From the NCBI RefSeq assembly GCF_000143885.2, contig NC_018582.1, positions 25,481 to 89,480 on the forward strand: a stretch of 64,000 bases of DNA, in the 5' to 3' direction. This DNA comes from Gordonia sp. KTR9. Its GTDB lineage: Bacteria > Actinomycetota > Actinomycetes > Mycobacteriales > Mycobacteriaceae. Both the position numbers and the translations under genes were made by a program. Position 1 is the stretch's first letter; every line of letters starts with the position of its first letter. The notes under the pieces are model-generated. The model did no database searches. It saw only the letters and a list, made by a program, of their open reading frames with translations, and had not been told where the DNA came from. Shown piece after piece: positions 31,382 through 40,512 of this stretch.

Positions 31382-31879
31382 ATGGCGGAGTCAGAGAACA
31401 CTCATCGCGCGTTTGGTCGTCGACGTCGCCGCAACCATCCCGGAGGCCGGGATGCGCGGATCGTGGTCAAGGTAAGCCCGGCCGAGGATGCCGAGTTGCG
31501 CAACCGCGCCGAGGAGGCGGGCATGACGGTGCAACGGCTGTTGGTCACTGGTGCCCTGTCCCCTGCCGGTGGTGCGCCGGTGAATCACGCCGAGAAGGTC
31601 GCGGCGTGGAAGGAGGCCGCCGACATCCGCAATCTGCTGTCGGGGCTGGCGGTGAACATGAATCAGATCGCGCGGCACGCTAATACCGAGCGTGCGGTGC
31701 CGGCCGATTTCGAGGCCGCCGTCGATGCGGTGCACCGGGCTTCGGATCGGGTGCGTGATGCGTTCGGTGCGGTGTTCGCGGTGTCGTTTCCCGCGACCAA
31801 GAAGCCCGACACCGACGGCGAGCGCGGCGCCACGAGTGGTCCGATCACCGCCGCCGAGGGTGAAGGCTGGTCGGTGTAG
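31382..31879 (+). CDS. MobC-like relaxosome accessory protein
   Basis: 165 residues. N-terminal basic ribbon-helix-helix-like region ('IVVKVSPAEDAELRNRAEEAGMTVQRLLV') followed by the MobC signature 'AWKEAADIRNLLSGLAVNMNQIARHAN'. Such proteins bind oriT and help the relaxase. Its stop directly abuts the relaxase ATG. Confidence 0.85.
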   Translation: MAESENTHRAFGRRRRRNHPGGRDARIVVKVSPAEDAELRNRAEEAGMTVQRLLVTGALSPAGGAPVNHAEKVAAWKEAADIRNLLSGLAVNMNQIARHANTERAVPADFEAAVDAVHRASDRVRDAFGAVFAVSFPATKKPDTDGERGATSGPITAAEGEGWSV

Positions 31880-33943
31880 ATGCCGATGATTCCGGCTATC
31901 TCTTCGGGCGCCCGGATGCAGGGTTTGGTGATGTATCTGGCCGGCCCCGGCAAGGCCAATGAGCACACCAACCCGCATGTGGTTGCTGCGTCCTCGGGTG
32001 CAGTGTTCGCTGCTGGCGGTGCCGGTGCGGAGATGCAGCGCGGGGATGCCTACGAGCTGGGTCATGCACTCGATGAGGCGCGGGTGGTGTTCGGCACCGA
32101 GGTCACCCGACGTGACACCGCCGCACTCAAAGCCGCCCAGGAGCGCGGCGTGAAAGGCAAAGCTGCGATCGCCGAGGCGACCCGCGATGAGAACGTGTGG
32201 CACTGCTCGCTGTCGTTGCCGCCAGATGCTACGGCGCTCGACGACGCGACATGGTCAGCGATCGCGCACGACTTCATGGAAGGCATGGGTTTCGACGACC
32301 CAGACGCTGCCGATGCACGCTGGGTCGCCATCCGCCACGGGGTGACCAAGAACGGCGGCGACCACATTCACATCGCCGCCTCGCGGGTGCGTGATGACGG
32401 CAGCGTGGTCGCCAAGTGGCGACCGCACCCGACCCGCGGCGGCAACGAGGGCGACTACGCTCGCGCGCAACGCGTGGCCCGTGATCTGGAATCCAAGTAC
32501 GGCATGGAAATGCTGTCGAGCTACACCAAGAACATGGCAGCCCGCGGCCGCTCGCACGCCCAAGATGCCGCCACCCGCGGTGTCGACGGGGCCGAGCCGC
32601 GTATCGCTGAGGCTCCGTCGGTGATGCTGGCGCGCCGGGTTCGGGTCGCCGCCGCGGCCGCGGAGAGCGAGGCCGAGTTCGTGCGTCTGGTGCGCGCCGA
32701 CGGACTGGTGATCCGCTCGGCCCGCTACGACAAGAGCGATCCGAGCGTGGTCACCGGATTCAGCGTCGGACTGCCCGCATCGGAGTACGCCAACAAACAC
32801 GGCCAGCCGGTCATGCACGGCGGGAAGAAGCTCGCCGAAGACCTCTCGCTGCCCCGCCTGCGGGAGGGCTGGATCGACGACGACAAGTCCCGTGCGGATG
32901 CGCGCTCGGCGTGGGATCACGCCGACGAGCGTGCCCCCGGCACACATACCCGCCGCGACTCCGATACCCGCGCGAGTGGGCAGGAGCGCACCGCCGACAC
33001 GGCGACCACTGAACGCGGCACAACCGCTCCCGGCGACGACGTTGACGTGTCCGCGCGGCTGCGCGACCTCCTCTCCCCGATCGCACGCACGGCGGCGACC
33101 GAAGCCGACTACGCGGCTGCGCTGCGCGCCCACCCCGAGCTGCTGGCGCGCCCACGCTTCGCCAAAGGCTCCACCACCGAAGTCACCGGCTACGTTGTCG
33201 CGCTGCGCCCGAGCATCGCCGCTGACGCCGACGGGAAACCGATCTGGCGCAACGCCAGCTACCTCGACGGCCTCGCGCTCAAAGACCTGCGCGACCGGTG
33301 GCCCGACAGCGAGAGCCATCGAAAGTTGGCGGCCGCAGCCTGGGCGCGCACCCGCAGCGACGCCGCGGGCACGCGGCAGGCCACCCCGGATGCTGCGCGT
33401 GGTGCGCACGAGGATGCGCGTCGGTGGGAGCGCACCGTGACCGGTGTCAGCGACAAGACCTCACGGGGCTGGCACGCCGCGGCGGCCGACACTGCTGCCG
33501 CCGTCGGTGCTGCTGCGCGCACCGCCAACCCTGCTGATGCCGTGCACCTCAACCGGCTCGCGGACTCGCTGAGTTCAGTGTCGGGGCATCGGCGCCCGAC
33601 TCGCGCACCCGCGGTGCGCAGCCGCACCTCTGCGCGACGGGTCGCGGCGACCATGCTGGCCGCTGGCCGCGACGACACCACCCTGTTGTGGCTCGCCGTG
33701 ATGAAGCAGGTACTGGCCACCAGCGCGGCGATCAGCGACGCCATGGCCGCCCAAGGTCACGCCCGCCAGGCCGCGCAGATTCGGGCTGCCATCGGAGCGA
33801 CTGAGCGCCAGTACGCTGGTCGCGCCTACACCCCGGTGCGTGAGCCGGTGACCGCTACGCGCACCAGCGGTGGACGTCCGACCGCGGCACACACGCGACC
33901 ACGAACACGAGGTGAGGACCGCGATACCGGCCGCGGCCGGTAA
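31880..33943 (+). CDS. MOBP-type conjugative relaxase
   Basis: 687 residues. Catalytic N-terminal ~200: an early Tyr in 'GLVMYLAGPG' (candidate nucleophile), 'NVWHCSLSLPP' (His108), and the metal-binding 'GGDHIHIAASRVRDDG' (His162, His164). The C-terminal ~450 residues are charged and Ala/Arg/Asp-rich, with two repeated blocks of similar layout ('VTGFSVGLPASEYANKHG' and 'VTGYVVALRPSIAADADG'), perhaps a duplicated secretion or DNA-binding domain. Nicks oriT and pilots the strand. Confidence 0.88.
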   Translation: MPMIPAISSGARMQGLVMYLAGPGKANEHTNPHVVAASSGAVFAAGGAGAEMQRGDAYELGHALDEARVVFGTEVTRRDTAALKAAQERGVKGKAAIAEATRDENVWHCSLSLPPDATALDDATWSAIAHDFMEGMGFDDPDAADARWVAIRHGVTKNGGDHIHIAASRVRDDGSVVAKWRPHPTRGGNEGDYARAQRVARDLESKYGMEMLSSYTKNMAARGRSHAQDAATRGVDGAEPRIAEAPSVMLARRVRVAAAAAESEAEFVRLVRADGLVIRSARYDKSDPSVVTGFSVGLPASEYANKHGQPVMHGGKKLAEDLSLPRLREGWIDDDKSRADARSAWDHADERAPGTHTRRDSDTRASGQERTADTATTERGTTAPGDDVDVSARLRDLLSPIARTAATEADYAAALRAHPELLARPRFAKGSTTEVTGYVVALRPSIAADADGKPIWRNASYLDGLALKDLRDRWPDSESHRKLAAAAWARTRSDAAGTRQATPDAARGAHEDARRWERTVTGVSDKTSRGWHAAAADTAAAVGAAARTANPADAVHLNRLADSLSSVSGHRRPTRAPAVRSRTSARRVAATMLAAGRDDTTLLWLAVMKQVLATSAAISDAMAAQGHARQAAQIRAAIGATERQYAGRAYTPVREPVTATRTSGGRPTAAHTRPRTRGEDRDTGRGR

Positions 33944-33985
33944 CCCGGGTCGGCGCTGTGCGTTGCGAGCGGCGAAATCACCGGC

Positions 33986-34393
33986 ATGATCGAAGCTATG
34001 ACCACTCACCCAACGCCGTCCCCCGGGCCTGCGCGGGCCGTGCAGGAAGTTCTGCTCCTGGAGCTCATCGACGCGTTGCTGCGTCTGGACCCCGAACCTC
34101 TAGAGGCATTCGATCGGGACCTCGTTACGTTCGACTCGGTGGCGGCTGCGCCTGGTGACGTCGCGGAGATGATCGACCCGGCCAGTGAGCGCTCCCAGCT
34201 CGTGCGCGAGCAACCACGGCTACGCATGTTGCTGGCCATCCTGCGCGGTGCGCTAACCGCCGCCCGGACTCCGGTACCGGGCGAGCACACCGTCGAGCAC
34301 TACTTCCGGCGTGCGGCCGCTCTCGTCACCGCGGCAGAGGTCGGCGTCCGCCGCTACGCGCAGCTCCAACAACTGGCCGACGGCCATCCGTAG
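33986..34393 (+). CDS. hypothetical protein downstream of the relaxase
   Basis: 135 residues, ATG 33986 or 33998. Helical, acidic, no signal peptide; Leu-rich first half ('VQEVLLLELIDALLRL'). Same strand as the relaxase, 42 nt after it, so probably in the same transcript. No family recognised. Confidence 0.6.
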   Translation: MIEAMTTHPTPSPGPARAVQEVLLLELIDALLRLDPEPLEAFDRDLVTFDSVAAAPGDVAEMIDPASERSQLVREQPRLRMLLAILRGALTAARTPVPGEHTVEHYFRRAAALVTAAEVGVRRYAQLQQLADGHP

Positions 34394-34444
34394 CTTTCGC
34401 CAGGCTGTTGCCGGGAAGCGTCGTCGGACACCGATGCACAACAC

Positions 34445-34480
34445 AAGGCCGGTGCCACCCGTTCGGGTGACACCGGCCTT
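34445..34480. terminator. bidirectional terminator between mobilisation and transfer operons
   Basis: AAGGCCGGTG / CACCGGCCTT perfect 10-bp stem plus an inner CACCCG/CGGGTG stem with TT loop. Lies between the convergent relaxase operon and the minus-strand transfer operon. Confidence 0.8.
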
Positions 34481-34524
34481 CAAGTTGCGGCCCGCCGCCG
34501 AGAGTCGACGGCGAGCCGGTCGGG

Positions 34525-34785
34525 TCAGGCGCCCTGACCGCCGTAGTACCAGCGGCCCTTGTCCGGCCAGCAGATCGTCAGCATCGCCAGGGCGTTAGGC
34601 CCGCTTCGGGCTGTCTCGCACTGCTCCTTGGTGTCGAACGGACCGAGGATGTAACCGGGATAGGTGCGGTTGCGGATGTCACCGGCCGAGGCCGGCGCCT
34701 CGGTGAGGGTGACGCCCCCAGCCGCAAGCGCCGCCGCGGCCAGGCTGCCGGCGAGGACGCGGTGGGCGGTCTTGGTGAGTTTCAT
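34525..34785 (-). CDS. small secreted protein, last gene of the transfer operon
   Basis: 86 residues with a clear signal peptide (MKLTKTAHRVLAGSLAAAALAAG..., 'ASA' cleavage near residue 34) and a short mature part with two Cys (likely one disulfide) and Tyr/Trp-rich end. ATG preceded by GGAGACACC. No family recognised; position suggests an envelope accessory of conjugation. Confidence 0.65.
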   Translation of the reverse strand: MKLTKTAHRVLAGSLAAAALAAGGVTLTEAPASAGDIRNRTYPGYILGPFDTKEQCETARSGPNALAMLTICWPDKGRWYYGGQGA

Positions 34786-34820
34786 GGTGTCTCCTGTCGT
34801 GGGTGGGTTGTGGTCGGTAG

Positions 34821-35228
34821 TCAGCTGGCCATGGACACCGGCGCTGGCGTCTGCTCGCTCCTTTCCTGCGTGGGCTCGGCGGGCTTCTCCGCGGCGGCCG
34901 GGGTCCGGCGTGCGCGGGGCTTGGACGCTCCGGACCGGCCCCGGCCGCTGCGGGCCTGGGCGGTCAGCGGCGCGAAGTCGAACTGGTCGAGCTTGGCCGC
35001 GGGTGCACCGTTCCTCTTGGCTTCCTTCACCAACTTCGCCAGCCGGCTCAGCCGTTGGCGGTCCTCGGCGAGGAAGTGGTCACGCGTGGTCGCAATCTCG
35101 GCAGCCAGCTGCGCGGCCGGTTCGAGCGCTTCCCGCCGCCGACGTTGCCGCTCGGCCAACGCCTGCACCTCGGCGGCGTCATCGGCCTCGATCTCGGCGA
35201 GCAAGTTACTGGGATCGAACTGAGTCAT
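34821..35228 (-). CDS. hypothetical charged protein, 135 aa
   Basis: Coiled-coil-like N-terminal half ('ALAERQRRRREALEPAAQLAAEIA') and a basic, Ala/Pro-rich C-terminus. ATG start with a GAAAGGACC site. Lies at the 3' end of the transfer operon. Function unknown. Confidence 0.6.
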   Translation of the reverse strand: MTQFDPSNLLAEIEADDAAEVQALAERQRRRREALEPAAQLAAEIATTRDHFLAEDRQRLSRLAKLVKEAKRNGAPAAKLDQFDFAPLTAQARSGRGRSGASKPRARRTPAAAEKPAEPTQERSEQTPAPVSMAS

Positions 35229-35258
35229 TGCACTGGTCCTTTCGGTCTGGGTCGGTGG

Positions 35259-36185
35259 TTAGAGGCCGCGGCCGCGTTGGCGGTCGGCGGTGAGGGTGCT
35301 GGACCGCCGGGCGGTGGGTTGTTTCTGGCCGGCGCTGGCGGCGGCCCTGCGCGGGTTAGTGGGGTGGTCGCGGGCGGCAGTCGCGGCGGCTTTACCGCTC
35401 TCGGATGTGCTCGCCGCGGCCACGCGTTCTGCTCGGGACTGCCCGGTCTGTTCGCCAACCTCGGTCGTGGTGGCTGCGTCGGCACGTTCGGTGGCCAGGT
35501 CTGACAGCTCGGCGGCCTGTTCGGCGTCGAGGTCGGCGGCTTGGGCATGGGTCAGCAGCGCGGCCACGTGCACGCCGTCGCGGTCGGTGGCGTCGCGGCC
35601 ATCGGCGCTCAGTGCTGGCGGCTGCCCGGGCGCCCAGTGCTCGGCGCGGGATTGGGTGTAGCGGTCGGCGGCCTCGTGGGGTGAGCTGCGCATCAGTTCG
35701 TCGGGGTCGAGGCCGTAGTCGCGGATCAGGTCACCGATGTTGTCGCGGACCGCGGCCGCGGTCGCGCTCTGCTCGGCGTAGCGGTCGGCCATGGCGTAAA
35801 GGTCGATGACGTTGCGGCCGTCGGCGCGTTCGGCCCAGTGCCGGTCGTGGGTGCGCTCCCCCAGCCGGGCGGGTTCGATGCCGTAGTCCTCGCGGATTTT
35901 TCGGGCGAGCTCGTCGGGGCTGGCGTGTTTCCAGTAGTCGGCATTGGGTTGGGCGACAGCGAGTTCGGCGCGCACCTGCCGCTGGGTGTCGGCGGCTTCG
36001 GCGGCGAGGTTGGTGTACACCTCGTTCGGCGCCTGCGGGGCAGTGTCCGCGGCGTTCTCGCGGGCCTTGTTCGCCGCGCGACGAGCCCATGACTCGATCA
36101 GCGAGGAGGTGTGGGCGATGGCCACCGCCAACGCCCGTTCCATGCCTTGTTCGAGTTCGCGGGTTTCCTGCTCGTGCTCATTCAT
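35259..36185 (-). CDS. hypothetical protein in the transfer operon, 308 aa
   Basis: Helical, highly charged cytosolic protein; 'ASPDELARKIREDYGIEP' and 'NIGDLIRDYGLDPDELM' look like two related short helical motifs. Low-complexity Ala/Thr/Arg tail after about residue 225. Start overlaps the DUF4913 stop by 8 nt, so co-translated. Possibly a relaxosome- or coupling-protein-associated factor; no family recognised. Confidence 0.65.
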   Translation of the reverse strand: MNEHEQETRELEQGMERALAVAIAHTSSLIESWARRAANKARENAADTAPQAPNEVYTNLAAEAADTQRQVRAELAVAQPNADYWKHASPDELARKIREDYGIEPARLGERTHDRHWAERADGRNVIDLYAMADRYAEQSATAAAVRDNIGDLIRDYGLDPDELMRSSPHEAADRYTQSRAEHWAPGQPPALSADGRDATDRDGVHVAALLTHAQAADLDAEQAAELSDLATERADAATTTEVGEQTGQSRAERVAAASTSESGKAAATAARDHPTNPRRAAASAGQKQPTARRSSTLTADRQRGRGL

Positions 36186-36642
36186 CGGTGGTGTCCTCTT
36201 CGTCGGTGGCGCTCATCGCGGCGCGCAGGGCGCGGTCGGTCAGTTGCTCGGTGGGAAGCGGTCTCGGCGGCCGGTTGTGGCCTCGGTCGGCGCTGCATCC
36301 CTCGAACGGGCCGTCGGCCGACATCAGGATCGCCATGTGGTGGTCGGCGTGATCGCGCCACCACACACTCATCCCGGTCGCGGGGTCCAGGCGCAGCGAT
36401 TCATAAGCGCGCCACAGCGCTTCCAGTCGTGAGACGGCCTCGGCGTGGTCGAACCAGCGCGGGCACCACAGCCGCCCGGGCTTGGTCTCGACGTGGCGGG
36501 CGTAGAGCAGCACGAGGTGGTCGTCGACGAACTCATAGACCGACTCAAACTCGGTGTCCGGGGACGCCGATGCCTCGTACCCCACGTCGTCGTCGGACTC
36601 GGCGAAATCGTCGAAGTCGTCATCAATCAGCAGGTCGGTCAT
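36178..36642 (-). CDS. DUF4913 protein
   Basis: 154 residues. 'LWCPRWFDHAEAVSRLEALWRAYESLRLD' and 'MSVWWRDHADHHMAILMSADGPFEGC' are the DUF4913 core, a family that occurs beside the coupling protein on actinobacterial conjugative elements. Acidic N-terminus (Asp run 7-20). Overlaps the coupling-protein gene by 4 nt. Confidence 0.85.
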   Translation of the reverse strand: MTDLLIDDDFDDFAESDDDVGYEASASPDTEFESVYEFVDDHLVLLYARHVETKPGRLWCPRWFDHAEAVSRLEALWRAYESLRLDPATGMSVWWRDHADHHMAILMSADGPFEGCSADRGHNRPPRPLPTEQLTDRALRAAMSATDEEDTTDE

Positions 36643-38462
36643 GCCGCGTCTCCTTCGTCAGCGGTGTCGACGGTCGCGGCGGGTGTGGCCACGTCGTCCT
36701 GCTTCTGGGGTCCGTACTCGGCCAGTGATTGGCGGATCAGTGGTGCGTAGGGTTTGTCCATCCACGGGATCGGTTGCAGGATCGTCGGCGGGTTGCCGGC
36801 GGAGAACAGCAGCATCCGGCCCCGGGGCCAGGAAGCGAGGTCACGGATGGTGAAGATGTTCTCGCGGGTGGTGTGCTCCGACACCGACTGTGAGCCAGAG
36901 CTTTTGCCCGCTCCGCTGGACCGCGACACGTTGAGCGCGCGGCGTTCGTACTGGCCGGCGAGCTTGGTCAGGCTTTCCAGGTAGGTGGTCTCGCGGACGT
37001 TGCCGCCGTAGATGTAGATGTTCGACGACGATTCGAGCAGTTTCATCGGCCGTTCCCCGAACACCCCGATCCCTTGGGACCACGATTGCAGGATGGTCAT
37101 GATGATGATTCCTCGGGACCCGTAGTGCGAGTACAGCTTCGGCAGATCGGGCCAGCGCACGACGTTGGCGGCCTCATCGAGGGCGCACAGCAGCGGCACC
37201 GGTAGCCGCCCGCCTGGGGAGGCGGTGGCGATCGCCTCGGCGGTTTTGGTGGTGGCCATGGTCAACGCCGCGACCAGCGGGCCGACCGACCCCACACCTT
37301 CACGCGAGAGGCAGTACAACGTTTCACCGCGGCGGATGTAGCTGGCGAGATCGAGGTGCGGACGATGGTCGTCGGGACCGGTGCGCGACACCCACGGCCG
37401 AACGTTGCGCCCGCGGAGACATTTGGCCATCTTGACCGCGGTTCCCCAGATGCCGTCTGCCTGCTTGTCGGTGAGGTTCAGGCGGGCATTGAGCGCGTGG
37501 GCGACCATCGGGTAGTCGTGCTCGCGCAGGATCGCGACCGCGTCGTGGCCGTCTGCGCGCACCACCAGCCGCTCGAACACCGTGGTGATCGGTTCCCCGG
37601 CGAGCGCGGAGGCAAGGATGAGGTTGGCCAGCAGGTCTTCGCCCTCGGGTTCGAAGTAGGGGTCCTTCTTGGCGTCCTGGCCGTCGTCGCCGGCGGCGAA
37701 GAGTTGGGCGAGTTCTTCGGCGCGGGTCTCGTCGGTGACGTAGCTCAGCGGGTCCCAGAACCACCACGGCTCCTCGTTGGCCACTGATTGCGGGTCGAAC
37801 ACCCACACCTGCCGGGTCGGGGCGCCGGTGGCGTCGCGGAACTCCCGGACCAGGCGGGTGTGGTCGAGGTTGCCGCGCTTGTTCTCCGTGGCCAACACCG
37901 CCCCGGGGGCCTCGCAGATCGCCGGAATGATCCTCGAGGTGGACTTGCCCTGGCGGGGTCCCCAGATGTCGAGGTGCATGTCCTCAAACGATCCGTAGAT
38001 CGGGTTGCCCGACAGGGTCTTTCCGAGCGGCACACCGATGGTGCTGGAGAACCCGGCCGGGGCCGCGTCCTGGTCGACGCCGAGGTCCCTGGCCTTGGCG
38101 GCGACCGACTTCTCGGTCACCGACGCGATGTCGGCGCCGCTGCCCAAGTGCTGCTGGGCGGTGTCGACGCGCGAGCGCTTCGGCCGGCGCCGCCAGCGCA
38201 GCACCGCATATCCGGCGGCCGCGGCGACCGGCAGCAGGATGACGATCAGCCACACCGTGGCCGCGGTCGGCCAGCGCAGGTCACCGGTGACGAGCTCGAT
38301 CGGCGCGGCGAACGGGTTGGCTGGCACCGTCTGCCCGCCGGCCAGATGCAATGCCGCCCAGCACAGCAGCGACACCACCACGACCACACCGACCCCGGCG
38401 AACAGGACTTTGTCGGAGTGGTTGCGGGCGGGTTCGGTGGAGGTGCCCGGTGTGGCGGCCAT
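36639..38462 (-). CDS. VirD4/TraG-type coupling protein
   Basis: 607 residues. Two N-terminal membrane helices (about 18-40 and 68-88), then a P-loop ATPase: Walker A 'GPRQGKST' (168-175), 'GAVLATENKRGNL', Walker B region 'PLLCALDEAANVV', and C-terminal 'SNIYIYGGNVRETTYLESLTKLAGQY', the TraG C-terminal region. Brings the relaxase-DNA complex to the secretion channel. Couples by ATGA overlap with the preceding gene. Confidence 0.93.
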   Translation of the reverse strand: MAATPGTSTEPARNHSDKVLFAGVGVVVVVSLLCWAALHLAGGQTVPANPFAAPIELVTGDLRWPTAATVWLIVILLPVAAAAGYAVLRWRRRPKRSRVDTAQQHLGSGADIASVTEKSVAAKARDLGVDQDAAPAGFSSTIGVPLGKTLSGNPIYGSFEDMHLDIWGPRQGKSTSRIIPAICEAPGAVLATENKRGNLDHTRLVREFRDATGAPTRQVWVFDPQSVANEEPWWFWDPLSYVTDETRAEELAQLFAAGDDGQDAKKDPYFEPEGEDLLANLILASALAGEPITTVFERLVVRADGHDAVAILREHDYPMVAHALNARLNLTDKQADGIWGTAVKMAKCLRGRNVRPWVSRTGPDDHRPHLDLASYIRRGETLYCLSREGVGSVGPLVAALTMATTKTAEAIATASPGGRLPVPLLCALDEAANVVRWPDLPKLYSHYGSRGIIIMTILQSWSQGIGVFGERPMKLLESSSNIYIYGGNVRETTYLESLTKLAGQYERRALNVSRSSGAGKSSGSQSVSEHTTRENIFTIRDLASWPRGRMLLFSAGNPPTILQPIPWMDKPYAPLIRQSLAEYGPQKQDDVATPAATVDTADEGDAA

Positions 38463-39169
38463 CAGGCGACCTCACCCTCATCCTGGGCGGCCGTGGGCTC
38501 GGCGGCGTCGAGGAGGTCGGTCAACGACACCTCACGCCAGGTGCGGAAGCCGGGCATCCGACAGACCTCCAGCGCCGGGTTGTCCTCACCGTTGTCGACG
38601 ACCTCAACGGTGACGAACACACTGTGCCTGAGGATGTCTCGCTGCAACGCTCGGGTGGTCACCCGGTGGTTGGACACCACCAGCCGCAACCCGATCAGGT
38701 CGAGCTTCTTGTCCTCGCGGGCCTGGCCGGCGAGGTAGATCGCCTTACGGGCGGCTTCGAGGTCGGCGCTGTCCTGATCGTCGACCCGGTCGTTGTCGTG
38801 GAACTCCCCGTACCAGGGATCTTCACCGTGCTCGGAGCACACTGCGAACGAGTTGACCTCGCTGTCGCCGGCGGCATACAACATCACCTGCGGTGCGGCC
38901 TCGGCCGCGGCGTCCATCTCGGCCAGGCGGGCGTCGAACGCCTTCTGCCGCAGGTCGTCGTAGTCGACGTGGAGCTGTTTGCGCAGCTCGGTCTTCCACT
39001 TGCGGAACAGCGAGCCGGTGTCGATGCCGTGCTCTTTGGCCCAGCTGAACAGCTCGGAGTGGCTGGTCATCGCTTTGAGCGTGTCAGCGTTGTCGCGCAC
39101 GGAGTCTCGGGCGGTGTCCCAGTCCTTGGCGTCGGAGGCGCTGTTCTTTTTCTTCGTGGTGGTGCTCAT
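38462..39169 (-). CDS. hypothetical transfer-operon protein, 235 aa
   Basis: From the ATG at 39169 (ribosome site GGAAAGGAAC); longer in-frame reading to 39526 is antisense-like Arg-rich sequence. A Lys-rich start and helical first half, then a β-rich part ('QVMLYAAGDSEVNSFAV', 'HSVFVTVEVVDNG'). Stop overlaps the coupling-protein ATG. Cytosolic; unknown family. Confidence 0.7.
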   Translation of the reverse strand: MSTTTKKKNSASDAKDWDTARDSVRDNADTLKAMTSHSELFSWAKEHGIDTGSLFRKWKTELRKQLHVDYDDLRQKAFDARLAEMDAAAEAAPQVMLYAAGDSEVNSFAVCSEHGEDPWYGEFHDNDRVDDQDSADLEAARKAIYLAGQAREDKKLDLIGLRLVVSNHRVTTRALQRDILRHSVFVTVEVVDNGEDNPALEVCRMPGFRTWREVSLTDLLDAAEPTAAQDEGEVA

Positions 39170-39906
39170 CGCAGTTCCTTTCCGGTTGTGGCGGTTGATG
39201 TTCGAGGGCGGATGGTGGGTGCTAGCGCGGCGATCGCGGCACCGGCCGCGGCGACGATGACCGTGGAGGCCACCCAGGTCGCGGCGTCGTGGCTGCTGGC
39301 CATCGCGATGACCAGACACGCCCCGACCAGGGCCAGCAGCAGCCGGAACATGCCGGCCCCGCCGGGGGTGTAGACGGTCATCACGACCATCGCGGCGATC
39401 CCGGCGACCGAGAGGGCGGCTGCGGTTATCGCGGCGCTGGCCGGGCTCGGCGTCACCGGCGGCGTGCTGGCGAGGTGTTCCCACACCGCGGCCGGGGTGC
39501 GGTCGGTCAGATACCGCAGCAGCCACACCACCAGGGCGGTGACGGTGGCCGTGACGGCCACGGTCACCAGGCTTCCGCCGATCAGGCCGTTGACGCTCTC
39601 ACGAGCCGTCGGCGGCCGCGGTGGTGCCGGTGAGCGGTGTCCGGTGCGGTCGTGTCCGGTGCGGTCATAGCCGTAGCGGTTGAACCCGGCACGGTCGTAG
39701 CCGTCGATGTCGTAACCGGCCTCGTTGTAGCCGTCGAGGTAGAACCCGTCGCGGTCGCGGCCCAGGCGGTCACGTCCGGCCCGGCCGAACCCGTAGCGGT
39801 CGTATCCGAGTGCGTCGTAGCCGTCGCGGTCGAAACCTGCCGAGTCGTAGCCGTGGGCGTCGTACCCGTCGGCGTAGGGGTTGTTCGGGTCGTAGGGGAC
39901 GCTCAC
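39166..39906 (-). CDS. membrane protein with N-terminal xxGYD pentapeptide repeats
   Basis: 246 residues from GTG at 39906 (AGGAG 8 nt upstream). Residues about 10-95 contain some 16 tandem five-residue units of the form x-x-Gly-(Tyr/Phe/Arg/His)-(Asp/Asn): 'ADGYDAHGYDSAGFDRDGYD' is the start. Then about four membrane helices (115-225). This repeat differs from the A(D/N)LXX pentapeptide family. An extended, glycine-hinged acidic cytosolic arm is likely; it may be an interaction platform for the channel. Confidence 0.75.
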   Translation of the reverse strand: MSVPYDPNNPYADGYDAHGYDSAGFDRDGYDALGYDRYGFGRAGRDRLGRDRDGFYLDGYNEAGYDIDGYDRAGFNRYGYDRTGHDRTGHRSPAPPRPPTARESVNGLIGGSLVTVAVTATVTALVVWLLRYLTDRTPAAVWEHLASTPPVTPSPASAAITAAALSVAGIAAMVVMTVYTPGGAGMFRLLLALVGACLVIAMASSHDAATWVASTVIVAAAGAAIAALAPTIRPRTSTATTGKELR

Positions 39907-40502
39907 TGTGCTGCTCCTAACGTCGTGGTGTCGATCAGGTCCATGCGCCACATCCGCCAGCGCTGGTCGTCATCACGGGAGAGCGCGAGGGTGAAGGTCA
40001 TCAGCCGCCACGGCGTGGAGGTGCCGTCGGCGTGCATGACGTCCTGGGTGACCAGGGCGCGGCGCTCGACGTCGAGGGCGCCGGGCGGGTCGGCGCGCGC
40101 GGTGACTTTCACCGCCGCGGTAACGATGTCGTGGTTGGTGCGCCACTGCTGCCACTCGGGCAGCGCCCGCACCGTGTCGTCGCCGCCGCGGGTGGCCACG
40201 GTGCGTAGTGCCCCGGACAGCCACGGCACCGCGCGGCGCATCCCGTCGCCGGAATCGGCGTCGGTGGCCGGTTCCCAGCTGTAGATGCGTTGCAGCGCTT
40301 CGGTTGCCGACTCGTCCGGACTGGCGCCGGGTTGCGGGCCGTCGCCGGTCGGAAGCTCGTGGCTGTGGTCGTGGCCGCTGGCGTGCTCGTCGCTGTGCGG
40401 GTCGGGGCTGTCGCCGCCGCACGCGCTGAGCACGAGCGCCACCACCAGCGCGATGCCGCCGAGTACGGCCAGCCGAAGGCCGGTGTGCAGGTATCGGTGC
40501 AT
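39903..40502 (-). CDS. conjugation lipoprotein
   Basis: 199 residues; signal peptide with lipobox 'LSAC' (Cys about 28). The mature N-terminus is His/Asp-rich ('HSDEHASGHDHSHELP'), which could chelate metal. The C-terminal domain (60-199) has 'VTAAVKVTARA...GALDVERRALVTQDV' β-strands like the NTF2-type domains of channel lipoproteins. GTGA overlap with the next gene. Confidence 0.75.
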   Translation of the reverse strand: MHRYLHTGLRLAVLGGIALVVALVLSACGGDSPDPHSDEHASGHDHSHELPTGDGPQPGASPDESATEALQRIYSWEPATDADSGDGMRRAVPWLSGALRTVATRGGDDTVRALPEWQQWRTNHDIVTAAVKVTARADPPGALDVERRALVTQDVMHADGTSTPWRLMTFTLALSRDDDQRWRMWRMDLIDTTTLGAAQ

Positions 40503-40512
40503 GGCGGGACTC

